A stretch of 64,000 nt of DNA from Tachypleus tridentatus (taxonomy: Eukaryota; Arthropoda; Merostomata; Xiphosura; Limulidae): NCBI RefSeq assembly GCF_004210375.1, contig NC_134833.1, positions 144,204,127 to 144,268,126 of the forward strand. Direction: 5' to 3'. The notes under the pieces were generated by a model, which was given only the letters and a program-made list of their open reading frames with translations, made no database searches and had not been told where the DNA came from. How positions within the stretch are numbered: position 1 is the first letter of the stretch; each line of letters begins with the position of its first letter. Shown in pieces: positions 43,688 through 55,900 of the stretch. The position numbers and the translations under genes were made by a program.

Positions 43688-43966
43688 ACTTGTTGTTGTT
43701 TTTGGAATTTTGCAAAAAGCTACTCGAGGGCTATCTTTGCTAGCCGTCCCTAATTTAGCAGTGTAAGACTAGAGGGAAGGCAGCTAGTCATCACCATCCA
43801 CCGCCAACTCTTGGGCTACTCTTTTACCAACGAATAGTGGGATTGACCGTCACATTATAACGCCCCCACGGCTGGGAGGGCGAGCATGTTTGGCACGACT
43901 CGGGCGCGAACCCGCGACCTTCAGATTACGAAGCGCACGCCTTAACGCGCTAGGCCCTAAGAAGCC
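43688..43966 (-). repeat. tRNA-derived SINE, family A
   Basis: Minus-strand copy from TTGTTGTTGTTTTTGGAATT to CGCGCTAGGCCCT, of the ACTCGGGCGCGAACCCGCGA variant seen at 1858. CCCATTTACT on the left and CCCATTTACTAATTAATTC on the right make a 10 bp target duplication (AGCCCATTTACT). Confidence 0.9.
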
Positions 43967-44588
43967 CATTTACTAATTAATTCTTATAGGTTACTGTTAG
44001 TGTATTTACCGCAAATATTTTAACCAACTAAAGCTCATGGTCGTACTGAATAAATACGAAACTTATTATATAACAGTATCGGGCGGACCAGCTAGAGAAC
44101 GACAACAAAAGTACAGTAAACGGAACAAACTGTAAGAACTGTTGGTATCAGAGAAATTAATTTGGACATATTCTTGTCACGTTGTTTTATGGTAGGAAAA
44201 CTTATCAACAAGGCGATCGATCTTATTGAGACAGTAGATGGCGCTGCTATATTCCATTTAATGTCTGAATGTTTCATGAGGAAGTCGTGACAATTTGATT
44301 ATACGTTTAATTTAAAGTAAATATACTAAGAATTATGCATGTAAAGAATGGACAAATATGCAAATAAGTACAGGCTTATCGCGTTCAAAAAGTTCGAAAA
44401 ACAATATTGTTTAGAACCTTCTTTTCCAACTTTGAAAAGGTGTAACTTTAGACAATAAAAATTTTGTTATGAAGGATGTTACGCATTTCGAATTTTGATG
44501 AAGGTGATTAGTCGTTTGTTTTTCGATGCCATAATAATAGTTTACCATGGAATACGACCCCTCCACAATTAAAAGTATTGATAATTTA
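43967..44588. other. Intergenic, nothing recognised
   Basis: No coding or repeat signature is visible. Confidence 0.4.
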
Positions 44589-45809
44589 TATTATATGGCC
44601 AACACTATGCGGACACCTCTTCTAATTAATGGGTTTGGCTATTTCAGCCATATCCATTGCTAACAGATGTATAAAATCAAGCATACAGCCACGCAATCTC
44701 CATAGATAAATATTGGAAGTAGAATGGGTCGGAATGAAGATCTCAGTGACTCTCAACGTGGCATTGTAATAAGATGCCACCTTTTCAAGAAGTTAGTTCG
44801 TCAAATTTCTGCCCTGCTAGAACTGCCCTGGTCAACTGTAAGTGCTGTTTTTGTGAAGTGGAAACATCTAAGAGCAACAACAGCTCAGCCACGAAGCGGT
44901 AGGCGACACAAGATCACAGAACGGGACCACTGAGTGCTGAAGCGCGTACCACGTAAAAAGCGTCTGTCCATAGATGCAACACTCACTATCGAGTTTCAAA
45001 CTGCCTCTGGAAGCAAAGTCAGCACAAAAACTGTTCGTCAGGAGCTTCATGAAATGGGTTTCTATGGCCGTGCAGCCGCAAGCCTGAGATCACCATGCGC
45101 AATACCAAGCGTCGGCTGGAATGGTGAAAAGCACACTGCCAGTGCTCTGAAGCAATGGAAACGCGTTCTCTGGAGTAATGAATCACGCTTCACTATCTGG
45201 CAATCTGACGGACGAATCTGGGTTTGGCGAATGCCAGGAAAATACTACCTGCCTGAATGCATAGAGCCAACTGTAAAGTTTTGTGGAGGAGGAAATGGTC
45301 TGGGGCTGTTTTTTATGGTTTGTACTAGGCTCTTTAGTTCCAGTGAAGGGAAATACAGCACACTGTAAGATTTTCGAGAGTTATGTGCATTTAACTTTTT
45401 GGCAACAGTTTGGAGAAGGTCCTTTTTTGTTTCACCATGATAATGCTCCCGTGCACAAAGTGATGTTCATAAAGACATGGTTTGTCGAAGTTGATATGGA
45501 ATAATTTGACTGGCTTGCACGGAGCCCTGACGTCAACCCCATTGAACACCTTTAGGATGAATTGGAACGCCGACTACGAGCCAAGTCTTCTCGCTCGACC
45601 TCACTAATGCTCTTGTAGCTGAATGGGAGCGAATCCCCGCAGCCATGTTCCAAAGATATAGTGAAAAGCCTTCCCAGAAGAGTGGAGGTTGTTATAGCAG
45701 CTAAGGGAGCACCAACTCCATATTAATGCCTATGGTTTTGGAATGAGATGTTCTACAAGCACATATGAGTGTGATGATCGGGTGTCCATATACTTTTGGC
45801 CATGTAGTG
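44589..45809 (+). mobile_element. Tc1-like element with decayed transposase
   Basis: The 1,221 bp element is bounded by TA (44587-44588 and 45810-45811). The inverted ends read ATGGCCAACACTATGCGGAC on the left and, on the complement of the right, ATGGCCAAAAGTATATGGAC. The transposase starts at 44724 (MGRNEDLSDSQRGIVIRCHL) with an HTH region, stops at 44931, and resumes at 44934. The catalytic triad region shows LWSNESRF (first Asp replaced by Asn), FHHDNAPVH (second Asp intact) and NPIEHL (Glu, with the following Trp codon now TAG). Exactly 34 residues separate the second Asp and the Glu, so it is the DD34E Tc1 group. It also has frameshifts and is inactive. Confidence 0.9.
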
Positions 45810-45811
45810 TA

Positions 45812-46107
45812 GCTCATACTCTCGTATCTTCCCTTTCTTCAGCTTGTTTTTAATACCTTCCAAATGTCCATTATCATGCACACAAACCTCCTTTACCTCA
45901 CCAGGCTATTTCTCTGGGACATTGGTCTGGTGTTTTATTTCGTTAATTTCAACATTTTAAAGATCATGTGGTCTTTAAACAGCATAGATACGAACTGCTC
46001 ATAAGTTTACTGTTGCAGCAAAGGAACTAGAATGACAGCGAACATGCATCAAACTATATAATAATTCTCGGTGATGAAGAGAAAACCCACCTGTAGAGAA
46101 ATATATA
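45812..46107. other. Intergenic, possible LINE tail
   Basis: About 45900-45960 loosely resembles the end of the Jockey-like ORF2 (compare 37180-37220), but not strongly enough to call. Confidence 0.25.
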
Positions 46108-46154
46108 TGTAAAAACGTCTGGTTTGGGGTGAGAAATTTTTTATGTAGAGGAAC

Positions 46155-46192
46155 GAACAACGTTTCGACCTTCTTCAGTCATCGTCAGGTTC
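46155..46192 (-). ncRNA. Hammerhead-ribozyme-like motif, best-preserved copy
   Basis: On the minus strand: GAAC, CTGACGA, U, stem II GACU-GAAGAA-GGUC, GAA, ACGU, U, then GUUC. Stem I pairs 4/4 (GAAC/GUUC). Stem II pairs four bases with one G-U. Stem III is the self-complementary ACGU, implying action as a dimer. Predicted cleavage lies between 46159 and 46158 on this strand. Confidence 0.65.
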
Positions 46193-46469
46193 ACACTGAA
46201 AGAAAGAGGTAACTGACCACATGTTTGAAAGGGTTTGTGTAACTGAGTATAGAAATGTAGAGGGCGTGCTTAGATTTTTGATTATATTTATTAATATAGG
46301 TATAAAGATGTTCCTTTGTGTTGGTTTATTTTGGGCTTGAGTTATTGTATAAATGAGGCTTCTTTAATTTTGTGTTTGTTTATGTTTGTTTCATTATTTA
46401 GTATTTGGGTATTTTCTATGGTTATGTTGTGGTTATTTGATTTGCAGTGTTCGAAAACGTGTTCTTTGT

Positions 46470-46507
46470 GAACCTGACGGTGACCGAAGAAGGTCGAAAC
46501 GTTTTTC
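46470..46507 (+). ncRNA. Decayed hammerhead-like motif
   Basis: GAAC-CTGACGG-TGACCGAAGAAGGTC-GAAACGTT-TTTC. The last core A of CUGANGA is G, and the first stem I pair is lost, so activity is unlikely. It is the opposite-facing partner of 46155-46192. Confidence 0.55.
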
Positions 46508-46560
46508 GCTCTTCTACATAAAATTTTTATCAACCCAAACCAGCCGTTTTTACATATATA

Positions 46561-47819
46561 TATAATAATTCTCTGCTAAACTTATTTTAAGTGGTCAATT
46601 AGTCAATTTCACTCTTTTTCTTAACCCGTTGTTGATGATGACGTCATTTCTGCTTCTTCCTTAAAGAAGGACATTTTCTTAAATAACTATTTAAAAACTG
46701 TTTTGTTCAAACACCTACGTCTCAAGCTTCTGACATTTCCCATCTTGCAAGTATCTACATTCCACATCTTTGCAAAATATGGATGGGCGTATTTTATTTG
46801 TTGTTTTGTTTTAACAGTGTCTATTAGTGCCTTATATTCATTATGCTTTACATATGAATAAGTACAGTACCTGGAATGGATACCATTACACCCAATCTGA
46901 AATGTACAATTCACAAGTTCTACTCATGCCTGGTCATGTTATTATCATTTTACGCACCAGATTTATCCTTACTCATGGAAACCTTCGACAATTTTTTTAA
47001 TTTCTGAAACACAATAAGCCTTTTTACAAATGACTTCTCATTGTTCTTTAAGTCTTACCAGTACTTTAAGCAGAGAAAGAATATTTTGTCCAGTTCGTAA
47101 ACTGATTTTCAGAGTAGATTTTCTACTCTGGACAAACTTCTCATGCTATCACCAATCATTTCAATATCATTTACTCAATTTTTCTTTTGCTTTTTTACGC
47201 TGAGAATGCATTTGATGCTGACTGGTACCTTGGATTAATCTATGAGCTTTGCGTCATGAAACCGACTATTACTTTTGCCTGACTTGTAACTTCTTATCTT
47301 CATGACCATCAGGCTCACATCACTGGAAAACGTTATCTCGACCCTCCCACCTCTCTGGAGTTGTTCCATGAGATTTTGTTTTATCACCATTACTTTATGT
47401 ATTTCTATATTGCAGATATACTACAACTTGGCTATCCTTGTTCATTATTCCTACATCGAGGGGAATATGTGGTTGGACTCAATGGAATGTTAATATTGAA
47501 CATTCTCATGGGCGTTGTTGACATAATATTTGGTGCTGGTGTTAAGGAATAACGCCCACGAAATCTTGGAGTGGCTGCATTCTCCTAGTTTGACAGTTTG
47601 GCACATCTCCCTGTAAGAGTATGGTGGATGGTATCAGTGGGTATAATTTTTTTCTTATTTTTTGGGAGTAATTTAAAAATTAAAATAAAAATCAAATAAA
47701 AACTATAATTGGAAAACGATCACGAAGAGGAAACTCTGATCTACAATCATTATCTCTTTATAATCCTGTATTCTGATTTATAATTCTTCATTATTTCTCT
47801 AACAAATATTTTGGACAAA
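46561..47819. other. Intergenic, nothing firmly recognised
   Basis: ORFs at 46687 (-), 47302 (+) and 47361 (+) show no domain I recognise. Some of 47040-47640 may be decayed LINE. Confidence 0.3.
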
Positions 47820-49470
47820 TATCTTCTTTTTCTCTTTTAGAAATGATTGGGGAGGCACTTGCAAAATCCTGCTATGAAATTACATTATTGGGACATATTC
47901 GTTAAAATATTCTGACCATAACATAGTGAACTACTTTTGAGGTTGAAGTGCATCAGGCATATACCTGTTAAGGTTACTTCCTATGTTACTTTGAATTCCT
48001 CAAGACGTGAAATTGTTTAGATTGATTTGCTTAACATCCCAGAGTTGGAATTCCCACTGTTTATTTAGTTAAGGTGTTTCAGCCATGTAGCATATATCCA
48101 CTTCAGAATATGGCCTCTCAGTGACCTTATTTTGATATTTACGTTGTCATGCCAAACTATTCCTGTAAAGGCAGGTTACCTGCACTTTCAGATGAGACCA
48201 TATATTCCTAAATATCTTAGATGTTTCCATTTCTAGTGGCTTGGATACTCTAAAACATATTATTATGGTTCCATGATGTACACTAATTTTAGTAGTAATG
48301 GTCATGATAGCCATGAGAGCCAAATGGAATAATAATGTGTTAATTATTATGGTTTTCACAACTTCTACTTTCATTTATGACCCAAAGGGGTGAAGAAAAA
48401 AGATGCAGAGCAGTTGAGGACTGTAAATAGCATTTTTTAATCCAAAAGCATAAGAGTTATTGTCCCTTCTTCCGTTCGTACATGTGATGCCCCATTCTGT
48501 TCCATTGTCACAGTAGAAGTGCAAATATATCTCTCCGTTTCACCCACAGAGTCTTTCTTTCACCATTTGAAGAATTTTCCATTCTCTATGGATACAAAAT
48601 TGACACATATGTCTACTCCAGTTTCCGTCCTGACTGCAACATCCAAGGAATGCTCAGGTCCGTCTCCATTGATCATATACTCACAGGTCCGTGGAGATTA
48701 ATATTTTTCTTTCTAATTAGCATAAACACTATGGCTGTAAAAAAATAAAGTTTTCCACCTGGTTCTCCTACCCATTCTCAATGGAAATATCGAGAATTTC
48801 ATTTTCATTTATACGACACTGAGACCTTTACTGAATTTTGCCATGCTGTGTCTCAATATTTCAGAGACATTCATGAGACCTGTTTCCATTAGGTTTCGTC
48901 GTACAACAAAAAATATTATGTAATGGACACATTCATAGGTGTGTGTGTGGCACTACTGGTTAAGCAGCTTCCATATCTATGATGCTCAATATATCACTGG
49001 AATGTGGTGACATTCATGTTTCCAGTTCATACCATCACAATTGGTTCTCTATACCAATGATCAAGAAAGAATTGTAATAAAGTAGATTGATATTGGTGAC
49101 CTTACTGAATAGTTACCATTGCCATGCTTCATTTTGGGAAACTTTAATGCATACAACCCCTTTTAGGGTGACTTGTTAATATTGGGATCTGTCATTCTGT
49201 GGAGTATGTTTTCTCAGATCACAATCATTCTCTCTTCAGCATTGGTTCATATACATATTTTTTACAATGACTCAGTCTTTTACTACCAATGATCTAGCCA
49301 TTTGTCCTCCTTCATTTCTTTTGTAGCGGACGTGTTGGCAGCTCGTGGGTTTAATCGTTGGGTTCGACTTCTTGCTACCTTCTCTCTGTATCGTTAAGAC
49401 ACTGCATGGGGTGTCTTGACAGCTATTTCAGACCCTAAGTTTGATCAGTATGTTCATTCTAGTAGGTCCC
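47820..49470 (+). mobile_element. Jockey-like LINE relic (ORF1 and endonuclease part)
   Basis: ORF1 text resembles the gag-like protein at 63600-64000 (48050-48130) and then a zinc-knuckle region in which most Cys codons are lost (48210-48340). The ORF2 endonuclease has LPLPCFILGNFNAYNPF (about 49120, the GDFNAHNP motif with Asp changed to Asn) and a HSLFSIGS-like stretch (about 49230). There are multiple stops; the rest of ORF2 is absent. Confidence 0.6.
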
Positions 49471-49899
49471 TTATCACATGCATTTGATATAAGTATGTGG
49501 GAATTCTAAAGAATGATAAGTATTCTCACCTTGGTCATTCAATTGTCAAGAGGAATCTGTGACGTTTACCATAGTGTTGAAAGTTACATTCTGTAACGGC
49601 ATTTATAAAAGGGAAAGAATGACAAAATATTCTCTTGTCTCAACTCTTTAACACAGTACTGTACATTATACATTATTGAACCTTAAGTGAAACACTGTTA
49701 GACAAAATCAGAAATAAGATATTTACAAGGAGTTTATGCAGCGAACTTCTAGTAGATTCTGGATTACTACCATCTTCTTCTGGAGTTGGATCAGGTCTTC
49801 GGGAACAACTTGATAAGTGCAAAGAAGTCGGAATTATATACAAATTTGTTAGTGTTTTTCGGGTTGTTCAAGACGTTTAGTTGATATATTTTTTAAAAA
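49471..49899. other. Intergenic, nothing recognised
   Basis: No coding or repeat signature is visible. Confidence 0.4.
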
Positions 49900-50935
49900 A
49901 ATATTTTATCACTATTTTAATACCTGTTTAGAAATAATTCCAGTTGTTATTCAGATAGGTAAACTGATTGGTTTACGTAATACACGTTCGAAGTAACGAA
50001 TCCTGAAAATGGTTAGTTTATCCTTCTGCAATAGGTAAAGGTAAAATATTTCTATTGACCCAGTAAACTTTCGTACAAATAAACTGTATAAAATGTTTTA
50101 AAAATTAGTTAACAAAGTCTCAGGCAGTTCTAATACCTGAAATGTGTGCCACATAATACTGCTAATAATTCGATTAAGAATTAATGTTTTTCTTTTAATG
50201 ATAAATAAAAAGTTTAAAACGCTTCCAGACTGTAATATCTTTACAACGTTTCTCTTTCAGTTCATTTTAGGTTCTTTGAATCCATACCTAACAATTTCCT
50301 AATTACGCTCCAAATTCTTTTATTTCTAGATTCAACCATATATAGCCTAGATTATTTCCTGTTCATGTTCTCCAAAAGACAGACTGTAAACCAAGGAATT
50401 TTTCTTCATTGAACTTTAATTCCTAATATGCCTCAAGTTCCTTTATTGTATTTTGAACAGCATTAAAATCTAACCTCTTTCTAATATGAATGTTTATATC
50501 GTCAGTTTAAGAAGATGTAATAAGTCTTTGATGATAACTGTAACTTTCTTAAATTATAAACAAAAGGTTCTATTAGTAGTGCAAATAAAAATCCACTTAT
50601 TAGATTTTCTTACCTTACACCTATGTTAAAATGAGTAGCTGAAGTTAAAACTGGCCCAAGAAGTACATAAAATATAATATTTTTATATATTGTTTCAACC
50701 GCCTTTTTAAATATCCCCATCAAACCAAATTTACTAAGTATTTTTTAACTGATTTTGATTTACGCGGTCAAAAGCTTTTTCAAGATATAAATTAACAATA
50801 GCTAAACATTCGTTATTTTGATTTTCAAGATTTATTACATCACGCATATTCAAATATATACATCAATCTGACTGTCACCAATAAACTGCTCATAACAAGT
50901 TTCATTATGTTTGTTACGGCTTGCAAAAATACATT
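49900..50935 (-). mobile_element. L1/Tx1-type LINE relic (RT and C-terminal region)
   Basis: Read on the minus strand: EKAFDRVNQNYLK (about 50770), FLFALLIEPFVYNLRK (about 50580), a DINIHIRK stretch where the DD motif should be (about 50490), LGMDSKN (about 50290), and MWHTFQVLELPE then CTKVYWVNRNIL (about 50150-50040). This order fits L1/Tx1-clade ORF2, a different clade from the Jockey and CR1 copies here. It is heavily broken. Confidence 0.6.
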
Positions 50936-51058
50936 ATAATAAATGTATAAAACTTATGCTGGTTGTCAATGTTTTAGTTCTGTTAAATCTTCTTTTTTTA
51001 GATATTAACTTCACTACTGCTTTTTTCATACTTATAAAATATTCGCTTGTCTCTAGAG

Positions 51059-51273
51059 CAGTGGTTCCCAACCAGGGGTACTCGCTTGGGGGTGCAAGAT
51101 AATATTTTTTCTTTTCCAAATGTTTCGTTTTTGTTTATATATCATTAATTACAAATTATAAAAAATTGTTTTGGCCACCTTCACCTTTATTCTTAAATAA
51201 TTACTGTGAGGGGCGCGAGAACATATTACAATTTTTTAGGGGTGCCGGGCATAAAAAAGGTTGGGAACCACTG
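51059..51273. mobile_element. hAT-type MITE with 8 bp target duplication
   Basis: The 215 bp element has terminal inverted repeats CAGTGGTTCCCAACC and GGTTGGGAACCACTG (perfect over 15 bp). It is flanked by CTCTAGAG (51051-51058) and CTCTAGAC (51274-51281), an 8 bp duplication with one mismatch, as hAT transposases make. There is no coding capacity. Its termini have not been tied to the hAT relic at 11.2-13.4 kb. Confidence 0.92.
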
Positions 51274-51547
51274 CTCTAGACATTCGATAAAAATCTCTGG
51301 TAGAGAAATAAATCTTAGGCTAAAATTTTATTAACCACTCAATCGTTATACCATTAATTTCTGCGAAGTAGTTTCATGGACATACAACAGACATTAGAAT
51401 TAAACTTTTATAGAATACTTTCGTCTTTTTAGTATTCTGTTAATTAATTAAACATTGTAGCTTCATGTACGCAAGAAACTCTCATAAATGCTAGTTAAAC
51501 TCTTGATAATGATGTCAATTATTATACATTTATTTATTTGAATGCAA

Positions 51548-51822
51548 TGGCCCGGCATGGCCAGGTGGGTTAAAGCATACGACTCGTAATCTGAGGGTCA
51601 CGGATTCGAACCCCCGTCACACCAAACATGCTCGTCCTTTCAGTAGTGTGGGCATTATAATGTTACGGTCAATCCCACTATTCGTTGGTAAAAGAGTAGC
51701 CCAAGAGTTGGCGGTGGGTGGTGAAGACTAGCTGCCTTCCCTCTAGTCTTACACTGTTAAATTAGGGACGGCTAGCGCAGATAGCCCACGTGTAGCTTTG
51801 CGCGAAATTAAAAAACAAATAA
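51548..51822 (+). repeat. tRNA-derived SINE, family A
   Basis: Complete plus-strand copy, with head GGCCCGGCATGGCCAGGTGG, B box ACGGATTCGAACCCCCGTC and an A-rich tail. Confidence 0.9.
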
Positions 51823-52939
51823 ATATAATACACTAGTACTGTCTGTTGTCTATGTAATTACTTCGCAGCATTTGGTTGAAACTTCACCCAAACTTTAAAT
51901 AGAAGTTCATTAGGTTCATGTAGGTGTGCATACAAATTTTTAGTTTTGCATTTTGCTGGTTTTATGCGCTATTTTTACAATTATATATAAGGAAAGCAGC
52001 AATCGTGTTCTAAGATAAACCATCATTAATCATTAATTTACATAACTTCCTTCCAAGGTACAGGTGCTCTACCTAGTCCTGTAATAAAATTTATATTTAT
52101 TTGTCATAAGCCTATCTTTTTTTTTTTTTTATAATACTTGAATATAATTCTTATCAAGAAGCATTTAGTTATTGTGAAGGACAAGATTAGTTTTAAATTT
52201 AATATGAATAATTTTAGGTGTATTTGTCTTGCGCAATAAATATCACCATAATAGAAATTATTTTCTTTTCTGAAGTCATGAGCAGGATCACATAGAAAAG
52301 TACACATGGCTGATGCACTTGCTACAGATCTGTTGAACATTTACCAGATTAATTCGTCTTTTACAATTCATCTTGCAAATATCAATACAAAGTTATTAAG
52401 ATGTGATTTTTATGATAACACACCAGTTTCATATTCTGTTATATTAACCCCTTATCTTTAGGATTTTGCAACACACTATAATATGAACTCAACTTTCAAC
52501 ATTTGATTTAAGAATATGCTAAATTGCAACAGCATTTTTAAGGCTACACTGTTCATAAACTAATTTTTGCAGTTAAATAAGTTTTGCTTTCGATAATATT
52601 TAAATACATAGATAGCGTAACATTTATTTTCGTAAAGTTATGACACATTAAGTTATTACTTGAATCACGTTCCCTCTTCTTTCGTTGGGCTTTCATTTCA
52701 ATAAATAATTTAAAGAAACCAACATTATTTTGTTTACTGTCAATGGTGTCGTTATGTTTAAGAAGAATGTGTCGTTGCAGCGAGCATATAACATAACATT
52801 TGAGGGACAACAAAAGGCCATTAGGCCAATCGTGGATTTTCTATAAATTTATCCGAAAGACTACTGCCTAAATCAAATCCAGATTTTCCTAAAATTCGTT
52901 TTCATTTTGTGGGTGTCAGTAAGAAACTTTGGTTCTATT
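51823..52939. other. Intergenic; promoter region of the kelch gene at its right end
   Basis: Two minus-strand ORFs (52104 and 52553) have no recognised domain. The 80-100 bp before 52940 (from TTCGTTTTCATTTTGTGGGT onward) is presumably 5' UTR; no TATA box is visible. Confidence 0.35.
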
Positions 52940-55900
52940 ATGGCGGAAGAGTCGATGTTTTCGGTGCAGCCTTTCAGAAGGACAGGCCATGTTGCTGTTA
53001 CCTATAATAAATGTATGCTAGTTTGGGGAGGCTACAAGGTAATCTTTATGGTTTTAGTGATTTAATTTCCCTCCTTTGTGGTGTATTTTACTTTCTATGT
53101 TAAATACCAGTTACGTGGGACATTACTTTGCATTGTTATTGTATTGCGCCACGTAATTGGAAATTCGGGTAATTGTTGTGGGAGTGGGAGATTGCTGTAG
53201 TTGTGTAAATTTTGTCTGACGTTAGATTTAATATTAATTCATGTTATACATAGTTAACTGTAGGAAACGTTGAGCCTACAATTATAAAGGGCGAGACTAT
53301 AGTTTTAAACGTGAAACAACAAATAACTTGTGTTCTCATTTTACTTCGAGATGTTTTTAACTTTTTACTATTTTGTGAAATATGACTTAAAATGTTTTTT
53401 ATGAGTCTATACTCGGATCTTTATTCACGTCGATTGCGTCTTGAATATTTCAGAATGTTTTGGGCAAGGTAGCCCATAAAATATATCTATATTATATATG
53501 CAGCATTGTTTTATGACTACAGCAAGTATTATTTATTGAACAAGCAATTTATTATTTGTGCATGTAGTAATTACGACTTGTACATCATTAGTAACAGTAC
53601 CACAATAAAAGATTCTTTCAAAGTTTCATTTACATTTGTTAGAAAGTTAGGATGGAGAATGAAGGTAACTTAGTGACAGGACATTTTTGAGCCTGTCAGA
53701 GTCACCAATTCTTTTATCTTAAAGTTAAATCAAATGCAGTGAAAAGATGTTAAGTCAGTAGATATTTAATGGTAATTATTCATGTTTGTGGACAACTATA
53801 CCTCATTCCAAGGGAACCCTGACTCTGAGACTTAACGTTTAGTCTACTTGTTTGTAGTGTGACATTCGGGTTGCATTTCTAGTAAAAGCTCACAAGAATT
53901 TATGCTTACCACAGCATTAGAAATAACTTTCCACAAGTTTATAACTAATAGTAATACTGAAATAATTTTATCTTTAGAACATATGTGTATCAATATTTCT
54001 AAAGCTTAAAATATCACCCTGTATTAAAACTTGCATATTCACCCTTTATTCCACTACTAAACTTACCAGACATGTGCATTTTTAAAAAGTTTCATATAGA
54101 TAAATAAAAACAATCCCAATATCCATAATTACTTTTTATAACTTTTAATTTCTCCACCCTGACAGACCATACCATAAGCACCCTTTATTCCACTACTAAA
54201 CATACCAGACATGTGCATTTTTAAAAAGTTTCATATAGATAAATAAATAACAATCCCAATATCCATAATTACTTTTTATAACTTTTAATTTCTCCACCCT
54301 GACAGACCATACCATAAGCACCTATCTAAGTTTCAAGGTTGAAATAATTTTAAATATTATTATTAAGTCACTGCTTGTTCTCCTGATGACAATTTCAAAT
54401 TTTATTGGTTACTTTAATATAGTGATAATATGTTCTTTGTACAAAGACATAGCTATCTATGTAGATAAAATAACCCATATATTTTTGTAACCTTACAATC
54501 CCTAATCATATTTTAATATAGTTAACTATTTTGGTATGGTAGCATGTTATATCTTTATTTTCTAATATATGAATTTAAAGGAATTATTTTATGTAATATA
54601 TATTTTTGGTATTATAACTTTATCTTATAGGATATTTATTAGTAGTAAGTTTTTATCATGGATCAGTTGGAAAAGTATTTTAAAAGTTTCAATTTAACTT
54701 TTAAATTCTTAACATAGCTTAAGAAGGACATTTTTTTCTTAATAATCTGTTTGTTTTTTGTTTTTTTTCAAATAGGATTTTTACCCATCTTAATGTGTTT
54801 ATTTCATATCTAGACTTGTAGAAGGCTTTGATAAAGTAGCCAACAACAGATTCATTAGTAACTTAGATTCTTACAGAATTGAGAGTAAAAACTCCTAAAA
54901 CATGGATTAAAAATTGGGTTGAATGTAGAAAGTAGAGTTTGTTAAATTATTTCCATTCTAGTTGGGAACATGAGAGTTGTGTGATCATTCTTGAGATGTC
55001 AGCCTGCCATTATTTATTTCAGTGGTATATAACACTGTACAAGAAGTAAGATTTCTGTATTTGCTGTTGACAATAATCTGTTGGAAAAGGCTTCATTAAT
55101 GCAGAAAAACTTGGAAAGCTTTCCTTAGTGGTCTAGTTTATGTAAAACAAGCTTCAACATTTATAAATATGAAGTGATGCACTTAGGGTATGGTAAATTG
55201 TGTGTAAGAGCTACTGGTGTTATAAAGACTGGAAGATTTGGGTATTATAAATGACAGAAGACAGTAGCCTTTGGCTGAATGTTTGAAAGGGGTGAATAGA
55301 ACAAATAGAGTTCTTGAAGCTATTTATAGAAACACAGGTATCTGGAGTAGACAGGTAATATCTCATTTAAAGTATTGTGTTGAGTTTGTTCCCTTATTAT
55401 GGAAACACTGCTGTCTTGCTTTCTAAAGTTTACAAGATAGGCTAATAAAGTGATTTGTAGTTGGAAATATTAAACTCCAAGGACTGACACAAAGGTTTTG
55501 GTTTGTCTTTTGGTCTTTATTTTGGTCTCTCTTTATTAGGAGAGTTATTGATTTATATCAAGCCTGTAACAAGAAATCAACATAACACTTAAAAAAATTC
55601 ATTTTAGTTTTATTCTTTCTTTTCAAAAAAATCCTGATCAGAATCGTTGCACGTTCTCTTTTTTCCTCCTCCTGTTGTTTTATATCCACTAATCTGGTTT
55701 TTCATAATCTAGAAATGTCTTAAATTTAGTTTTGTTGATTTTGACTGCAATTTTTTTTGTGTGCTTCATGAATGACTATGTGAAGACAATGAGCTGGAAC
55801 TATGCTGCATAAAGAATTTTTGTAGATAACATTTTTGTTTTCCTTGCAAGTATTCAAAATTTTTATGTGATGTGTGACTGAATATGGTATTTTATGTATG

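Larger units (their letters stand above)
46108..46560 (-). mobile_element. Penelope-like element 3' fragment with inverted terminal segment
   Basis: The minus strand encodes a fragment (46533-46342) with GHRQVHKEHVFEHCKSNNHN and NETNINKHKIKEA, which resembles the C-terminal part of a GIY-YIG endonuclease domain as in Penelope-like elements. Each side has an inverted ~90 bp segment containing a hammerhead-like motif, ending in TGTAAAAACG and its complement. It is an old, incomplete copy. Confidence 0.6.
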
